Part shown: positions 58,231 to 64,000 of the stretch, piece by piece
Numbering within the stretch: position 1 is the stretch's first letter
Layout of the letters: the number at the start of each line of letters is the position of its first letter
DNA from: Salvia splendens
Lineage: Eukaryota > Streptophyta > Magnoliopsida > Lamiales > Lamiaceae
Assembly (NCBI RefSeq): GCF_004379255.2
Contig: NC_056033.1
Location: 21,878,209-21,942,208, forward strand
Length of the DNA: 64,000 nucleotides
Direction of reading: 5' to 3'
Notes under the pieces: model-generated
What the model was told of the DNA's origin: nothing
The model's input: the letters and a program-made list of their open reading frames with translations, nothing else
The model's database searches: none
Position numbers and translations under genes: made by a program

Positions 58231-59997
58231 TTATAACGTAGTTGTGCTCTTTCTCCTGCCCCATGTTTCTTCTTCCATGTGTGTTACCGTTCTACCTTCC
58301 TCCACCATATATTCTTCATGTTCAAGTTGCTGAAAAGGGTTACTTTCCTCAAACTGTTGTAGCACCCATTCTGTGGCTGCGTTCAGCTTTTGCACTACCG
58401 AGTTCCCCTGTTGCAAGTTTTCTGTTGTGGCTAAGTAGATCCTCCCTTCCACTCCTACTGCCTCCTTGTGTTTTCCTACTAGAATAACTTGATTTGCCGA
58501 GTTCGACCTCTTGATATTTTTCTCGACGATATTCCCCTGTTTGCCTCTTCTCCCTTTACCTCCTTGTTTGATGAATCCCTCGTCCCAAACGTAGTCTGCA
58601 AAGGTCGGGGATGTCGGACGGGGTGGTGGGTTGAGGACCCCTTGGCGTCTGTGGTCGAATTCTCTAGCTTTTTCTTGCCCCTTTTGTTTCCCCACTTCAT
58701 TTTCATCTCCTCGGGTATTTTTTGACGACGAGGCACGTTAGATCTCTCTCCCCTCTGTGCACTTCAGTTGTTTCCTCCTATACTCTCCTTGCGCCCCCGA
58801 AGAATGTTGGCCTAGGATGTCTTTCTGGTTACGCCTCTTTCTTGCCGTATGCGTGGCAGTTCCGGCTTGCATGCCCAACATGTTTGCAGTCCCTACAATA
58901 GAGCGGAATTTTGTCCCATTTAACTTTGAGTACCATCTCTTTGCCCTTGAAGTCAAGAACCACTTCTTCCGTTGGAGGTTTGGAGATATCTATCTCCACG
59001 TAGGTGCGAGCGAAAGATAGGCATTTTCTGTTGGCCGTATCTTGATCCAGTTGGATGGGGTTACCCAGTAGGGAGCCGATTGCGTATAATGTCGAGACTT
59101 CAAACAATTGGATCGGCAGTGCAATCACATTGCATCACACGGCTGCAATGGCTGTCTCAAAGAAGGAGTCAAATGTAGGAGTCCATTTGAGCACCCTCTT
59201 CGGGTGATGGTCGATGAACCACACTGGAGAGCCATTTGAAGCATCTTCACGTAGTCTTCTACATCCTCGAGCTGGACGATGATATGTTTGGCGTTTATGT
59301 AGTTCCAGCTGTAGCTCCTTGTGAACCTGATATTTTCAAGCATTTTCTGCACTTGGTTAGATGATGGTATTGAGTGTGAGAACTTACCTACAATGGCATG
59401 CCCCATTTTGGCCGAGAGGTAGCTCGTGTCTTCTACCGAGAGGCATAGCGATGGTCGGCCTTCACTTATTCCCACACAACTAATTTTTGCGATTTTTTCA
59501 GGCTGCAGCACAATACATTCGTTTCACTTGCTCGACGGTCCTCCATTCTTCACCTTACTCGCCCCCGTGGGGGTATGTAGGGTCGGCCCTTTTGTAACAT
59601 CTTTGTGTGGGTTCTTATGTTGCACCTCTCTAATTTCTCCTTCAGCTGGTTCGTTGGGCTGCCGCGATGATCCTGTACCGTTCCTCACCCGTTCCCATTC
59701 CTTACTGCCATGTGTTAACCCCTCGAATCTTGCCGCCAGTAGCTTTGTGGATCCTTGCGCCAAGGGGGGAAAATTTTTTCAAATTCCGCCGTATGTTCCA
59801 ACTCCTCCCTCATGACCGCATCCCCATCTTCAGATTGTGTGTGTTGACTATTCAAAATTGAGGGGGGCGCGCAAACTAGAGGTTGGGAGCTGACTAGGTC
59901 CAGTAGGACGTCGTTATCCGTGCACGAGACATTGGGGTAATTTGTCTTTGTTGACCAGACCGAGTTCATATTTGACTGTGAGATTATACTTATTTCC
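58231..59997 (-). pseudogene. LINE B ORF1 (DUF4283-like domain, CCHC knuckle)
   Basis: Domain motifs are MGHAIVGKFSHSIPSSNQVQ, YSWNYINAKHIIVQ, NVIALPIQLFEVSTLYAIG and the knuckle CRDCKHVGHASRNC (about 58865-58906). The C-terminal part is Lys/Gln/Glu-rich. Frameshifts lie near 59240 and 58830-58700. The 5' end breaks off at about 60000, where an ORF1-only LINE has inserted and plus-strand RT sequence follows beyond it. Confidence 0.8.
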
Positions 59998-60015
59998 TCC
60001 AACCTTACTGATGTT

Positions 60016-62600
60016 TTTTTTTTTTTGCAACTAAAACAAACAGCCATTGAGCCGCCCAAAAGTGACGGTTCACCACGATCAATTAGAGTACAACGAGGGC
60101 CTTCCTATTAACTAGGGTGGATCTATGTACTCTTAGCATCCCTATTACAATTACAATGATGCAGCCCAAAACTTAAGTCCGTCACCTAATTGAGGCCCGC
60201 GATAGGGGTGCCTCCACATGGGACAACCCCTCCTGGATCAAGATCCTCGATGAAGCCCTCCATTTCCTGGCTTGGGAACCCACATGATACACTCATTGAG
60301 CCAATGCCCGGCTCATTTGCACCCGAGTTGTCGACCCCAAAAGTAACCGTTGCTACGTTCTCCTTAAGATGCAACTTATCGTTGTGGAGAGCTTTGATAT
60401 ACCCATCACCCTCGTGGACCTTACCTTTCCTCTTCCTTGACACCACTTGGAAACCATCATCATCTACCTGAACTTGCACCCTCGGTGTTGTATTCAAACT
60501 AGGAGCCGCTTCCGCACCGCTCTTCTCTTTGCGTGTCCCCGGCTCAGTCTTCCCCTTTAGCATAGACCCTTGGCCCGGTTTCGGGTTGTGGGTGCCATGC
60601 AAGGTAGTTTTGGGCCTCCATTCCCGACGGATGGGATTTGACGCGGAGTGGGGTCGGCGGGGTTGTGGTGGTCGGGTGGGATCCGTGGTGGCCTGCTCCT
60701 TTTTCCTCCCTAGGATAAGGCATGTTTCCTTGAGGTGCCTAACATGCTTACATTCCGCACAAAATAGGGGAATCCGATCCCATACCACCTTGTACCTAGT
60801 GTCTTTGCCTAGGATGTTGAGAATGATCTCCACCGGTGGAGGCGTCGAGATATCAATCTCAATACAAATCCGGGCAAAGGTGAGTCGGGTTTGGTTGAAG
60901 GTCGCATGATCCACTTGGATTGGCTTCCCCAACAACTTGCCAATCGCAATGAGGGCTACTTGGTCATAGAGATGTATCGGGAGTCCCACCACTTTACACC
61001 AAACAGCGGCAATAGGTGTCTCAAAGAACGTGTTGAACTTCAGAGTGCATTTGAACACCCTCATTGGTGATGCTCGACAAACCAAACTGACGCTCCATTG
61101 GGACCATTAAGCATCCGGCCGTAGTCTCGTACATCACGGAATTGGATTAGGATATGCTTGGCGTTAACGAACTTCCATTTGAATCCATCGACGAAGTTGA
61201 TGTTAGAAAGGGATTTTTGGATTTGTTGTGGCGTTGGGAGGGTGTGGGAGAACTTTCCGATAATGGCGTGCCCTACCTTGTCCACCAAGCACTTTGTTTC
61301 CTCGCTTGAGAATGTAAGCGAAGGGATTCCTTCGCACCATCCGGATGTCCCCATCTCCGTGTCGTGATCAGCATCAAGGTTCACCGCGTCGGATTTCGGT
61401 GTTCCTCCACTATCCAGTCCGTCACCCGAGTTCGGGGGCTTTTCATCTAGCGCCGATTCAACGGGTTGGGTCTCGGCTTGAGAGGCCTGGTCCGCGATGA
61501 ATTCCAGCGTGTGACCCGACGTCAGCGGTCTCTCAACGGGGGAGGTCACTTCATTGCCTACCTCAGACGTCGAGTGATCGGGTTGAATTTCCGGCTGGTC
61601 CGTGTCCTGGTCCAGCAGCTTGTGCGGCGAGTCCGGCGAGTTATCTGACGCCGACGGCTTCCCGTCGAGCCCGGCCTCACCCCCTCCATTGTTATCCTCG
61701 GCCTCGAAATTTGTACCATCACCAAATTTGACTTCAAAGAAGCTTTGACCCTTAAGGGTGTCACATGTCTCACTAGCTAGTACATACCTATCCTTTTCTG
61801 GAAATGGTGCAGCAAGAGTGGGTGGTTCGAAAAGTATGTTGGCACCATTCATTTCCGAGGATGTGTCTTCGTCCATGACAGCTGCACTTGCAGCAGCCCC
61901 CACGTGCGTTGACCGGAGCACCCCTTGTGCGACGGCATCATTCACCTCCGGTAGTTCGCCCTCCATCCGAGTCCCGGTCACGACTTCCGGCTGGTGCTTA
62001 GCCGAGCCGTCCTTTTGTCCCATGGAGAAACGAACTCCCCCATGAGTAATGGGAGAACTCCCGGCACCACCTCAAAAGCACCGTTGCTGGCTTCAAAAGG
62101 GCCAGGTCGCACCTTTCTCTTCCACCGGCCCTTCTCTCTCTCCCCGAGCAGGGAGCTCGCACCGTCTTCTCCGCCAATGGCGCTCCCTCCGCCATTAGTT
62201 CCGGCAATAAGCTCTTCGAACTCAAAGACAATCTTCTTCCTCACCCGTCCGGTCTCCGTCAATGGCACACAAGCGCTGCGTTCTGTATTACCGCCGGTTT
62301 TAACGGGGTGAGGAGTGGCTGACTTCTTTATATTCCGTTTCGCATTGGTTGGTCGGAAAACCCATTTCGGCGAGGGGGAGGGGCTCGTGTCCTTGACCTC
62401 CTTCCCCGGTGAGTCCCTTCCGGGCTGGACCATGACCGGTGTTAGGCCGGCCGCATATCCACCTCACCCAAAGGTTATGGAGAGGGCCGAGAGCTTAGTG
62501 AGAAGGTAGAGAGAGGGTGGAGAAGATCTTCAAAGGTGCCGCTCCTGCGGGGGGCTGGGTACCCTAGCGAGAGAGAGTGGACGGAATGGGAAAGAGAGAA
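60016..62600 (-). mobile_element. ORF1-only LINE derivative, copy 2 (full length)
   Basis: 2.6 kb, bounded by an 18-bp perfect target duplication TCCAACCTTACTGATGTT (59998-60015 and 62601-62618). It ends in a T-run (poly(A) on the minus strand) after GTTGC. It contains a 5'UTR, one ORF1 and about 170 bp of 3'UTR. It has no endonuclease, RT or RNase H. The 3' end lacks the hairpin tail seen in copy 1, as if polyadenylated earlier. Confidence 0.88.
60186..62433 (-). pseudogene. ORF1 of the ORF1-only LINE, copy 2
   Basis: About 750 codons in three frame segments. The N-terminus is Lys/Pro-rich, then long and acidic. The DUF4283-type domain has VGHAIIGKFSHTLPTPQQIQ, FKWKFVNAKHILIQF, PMRVFKCTLKFNTFFE and AVWCKVVGLPIHLYD. 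The knuckle CAECKHVRHLKETC is intact. The C-terminal DDDGFQVVSRKRKGKVHEG block and the GGTPIAGLN end match copy 1. One-base frameshifts lie near 62030 and 61070. Otherwise the frame is open, so the active form was recent. Confidence 0.85.
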
Positions 62601-62618
62601 TCCAACCTTACTGATGTT

Positions 62619-62786
62619 ACTGATGTTAGTGAAGCAGTCATTGATTTCTTTCAAGGTACCCAGATGCCAAGAGGCTTGGCGGCAACCATGATTATTTTGA
62701 TACCTAAAAAGAAAAATCCTACTATGTGGTTGGAGTTCAAGCCGATAAGCTTGTGCAACGTATTAAACAAAATCATATGAAAGCTC
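62619..62786 (+). pseudogene. LINE reverse transcriptase fragment, plus strand
   Basis: It encodes AVIDFFQGTQMPRGLAATM, IILIPKKKNP and FKPISLCNVLNKII before a stop. This is the same RT segment as in LINE B, but a different copy and on the other strand. On the left it joins LINE B ORF1 (after removing the ORF1-only insert). On the right it is cut by LINE copy 4. Confidence 0.75.
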
Positions 62787-64000
62787 TTTTTTTTTTATCA
62801 AACACCATCACGGTGGAGGGTTCGCGGGTCCCTCATCCCTATATTCCATCAAGATAGGTTACAATTCATTAAGGGCCTCCGGCACATCTTGTTCGGACCA
62901 GGTTTGGCTGCAGATCATGTCCGTACCCATCTTCGTGAGTAAGTCGGCCGCCTTGTTGCCTTCCCGATGGATGAAAGTTGTTCGGAGGATGAGCCTGCGC
63001 TTTAGCAAGGCAATGTGCGCCATGGCGTGGCGAGTATGGGCATGGCCCCATTGTGCCCCTTTGATAAGGTTAATGGCTTGCTCGACATCCGACTCGAGCC
63101 AAATCGGTTTCGCAAGGGCCTCGGCCATCTTTAATCCATGCTGTGTAGCAAGCAGCTCGGCCTCGAGGAGTGATTGTGCTTCGAGGGGTAAGGCATAAGC
63201 CAAAATCAACGTGCCCGAATGATCCCGAATAATGCCCCCTCCCCCGGCCTTACCAGACCTCTCGAAGTATGATCCATCTGTGTTTAGTTTGATCCAAGGC
63301 TGATCCGGAGGCTCTCATTTGATCATCATTGCAAGAGGAAGTGGTCTTAGGCATTCGGCACGGCTAGGGATGGCGACTCCAAGCCGAACTCCCCTCCAAT
63401 GTTTTGGCTTGAGTCTTCCATTCTCCATGTTGTTACGGATAAAGGTAATGGTCTGCCACACAACGTTATTCGCCCTGAACTGGAGTTCATGATGGCGGCT
63501 TCTATTTCGTTCTGCCCAGAGGAACCAAAAGATGATGTAAGGCAAGGCTCGGCTAAGATGTTTCCTACCTGGTTGCTGTGTTCTTCTCGCCCATACTTCA
63601 ATTCGTGTAGGTATGGTGTCGTTTATCCCAAGTGGTGAAGAGGGGCCCTCGAACCATCCATCAAATTATTTCCATACTCTTCTCGCCCCTACGCCTTGGA
63701 TGAAAAGGTGTTGGAGGGACTCTGTGCTCGGCCGGTGGGGCAGCAGTTGCATTTGGATGCGAGCTCGATCTTGCGCCATTGAAGTTTCGAATCAACAGGG
63801 ATCCGGTTAGATAAGAGCCTCCAATTAAAGATTGCCATGGAAGTTGTGAGACCAACCTTCCATATGTCTTCGAGTCCCTAGATAATTGGTCCTTGGGACC
63901 GGGACACCTCCCACGTTGAGGCTAAGGTGAAGTTCCCTCGCCGGGACAAGGTCCATCTCGGGACGTCCGGATCTTCGGTTATTATTGGGGTGTTGCGGAT
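62787..64000 (-). mobile_element. LINE copy 4, 3' part, runs off the window
   Basis: It starts with a T-run (poly(A)) and the hairpin (62803-62815), then the 3'UTR and the end of ORF2 reading leftwards. Confidence 0.88.
62859..64000 (-). pseudogene. LINE copy 4 ORF2, RNase H end
   Basis: RNase H motifs are PWIKLNTDGSYFERSGKAGG, LLEAELLATQHG, LESDVEQAI and HREGNKAADLLTKMG. Upstream, FWFLWAERNRSRHH is conserved in all copies. In-frame stops occur near 63315 and 63880. It differs from A1-A3 and is a separate subfamily. The N-terminal two thirds lie outside the window. Confidence 0.85.

Noticed and set aside
59940..62786. Twin-priming (5' inversion) as the explanation of the LINE head-to-head junction
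   Set aside because: Twin priming inverts the 5' part of the same element. Here the inverted piece is RT, which lies downstream of ORF1.
1..64000. tRNA, rRNA, CRISPR or bacterial-type operons
   Set aside because: None seen. The sequence is plant nuclear DNA; the tRNA-like strings are retroelement primer sites.

Overview
The window is nuclear DNA from a flowering plant, most likely an asterid eudicot (possibly Lamiales; this is a guess from the style of the sequence). It is AT-rich and eukaryotic in layout, with intron signals, TATA boxes and no operons. Only one ordinary host gene is convincing: an EIN3/EIL ethylene-response transcription factor on the minus strand (CDS 26448-28253), with a 5'UTR intron and a TATA box. 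Nearly everything else is transposable-element DNA, much of it nested.

Left part (1-11753). A minus-strand Ty3/gypsy chromovirus of Tekay type is represented by an integrase C-terminus (1-358), a non-coding interior, an initiator-Met-tRNA primer-binding site and one 3.4 kb LTR (2870-6275). The LTR abuts the 3' half of a PIF/Harbinger element carrying a Myb/SANT-like ORF1 pseudogene (6276-7464). A 4.3 kb non-coding stretch with one Stowaway-like MITE follows.

Middle (11754-25637). A complete 11.1 kb Athila retrotransposon (11925-23030, CTCGA target duplication) sits in the loop of a long inverted-repeat MITE that itself has a 10-bp target duplication. The Athila carries decayed gag, protease, RT-RNase H and integrase, plus a third ORF with its own TATA box. 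Next comes a second, ORF1-only PIF/Harbinger element (23522-25637, TTA target duplication) that contains a Stowaway MITE.

Gene neighbourhood (25638-31003). This holds the EIL gene, a Stowaway MITE just upstream of its promoter, and two further MITEs.

Right part (31004-64000) is a nest. A minus-strand Ty3/gypsy element, flanked by a lone TRIM-type LTR, has been hit by several L1-type LINEs. Two full-length minus-strand LINEs (A1 33512-40892; A2 49836-57112) can be bounded by 18-20 bp target duplications. A third (A3) is a 5'-truncated plus-strand copy. A2 lies inside an older, more divergent LINE (B). Two ORF1-only LINE derivatives with a DUF4283-like domain and a CCHC knuckle but no reverse transcriptase (42443-44010 and 60016-62600) look like plant counterparts of mammalian HAL1. 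Seven LINE 3' ends in the window share an invariant CACC/GGTG hairpin with a variable loop just before the poly(A) tail.

How the parts work together: the EIL gene acts alone. The LINEs could supply reverse transcriptase in trans to the ORF1-only derivatives through the shared 3' hairpin. Most element ORFs contain stops or frameshifts and are not expected to be functional.
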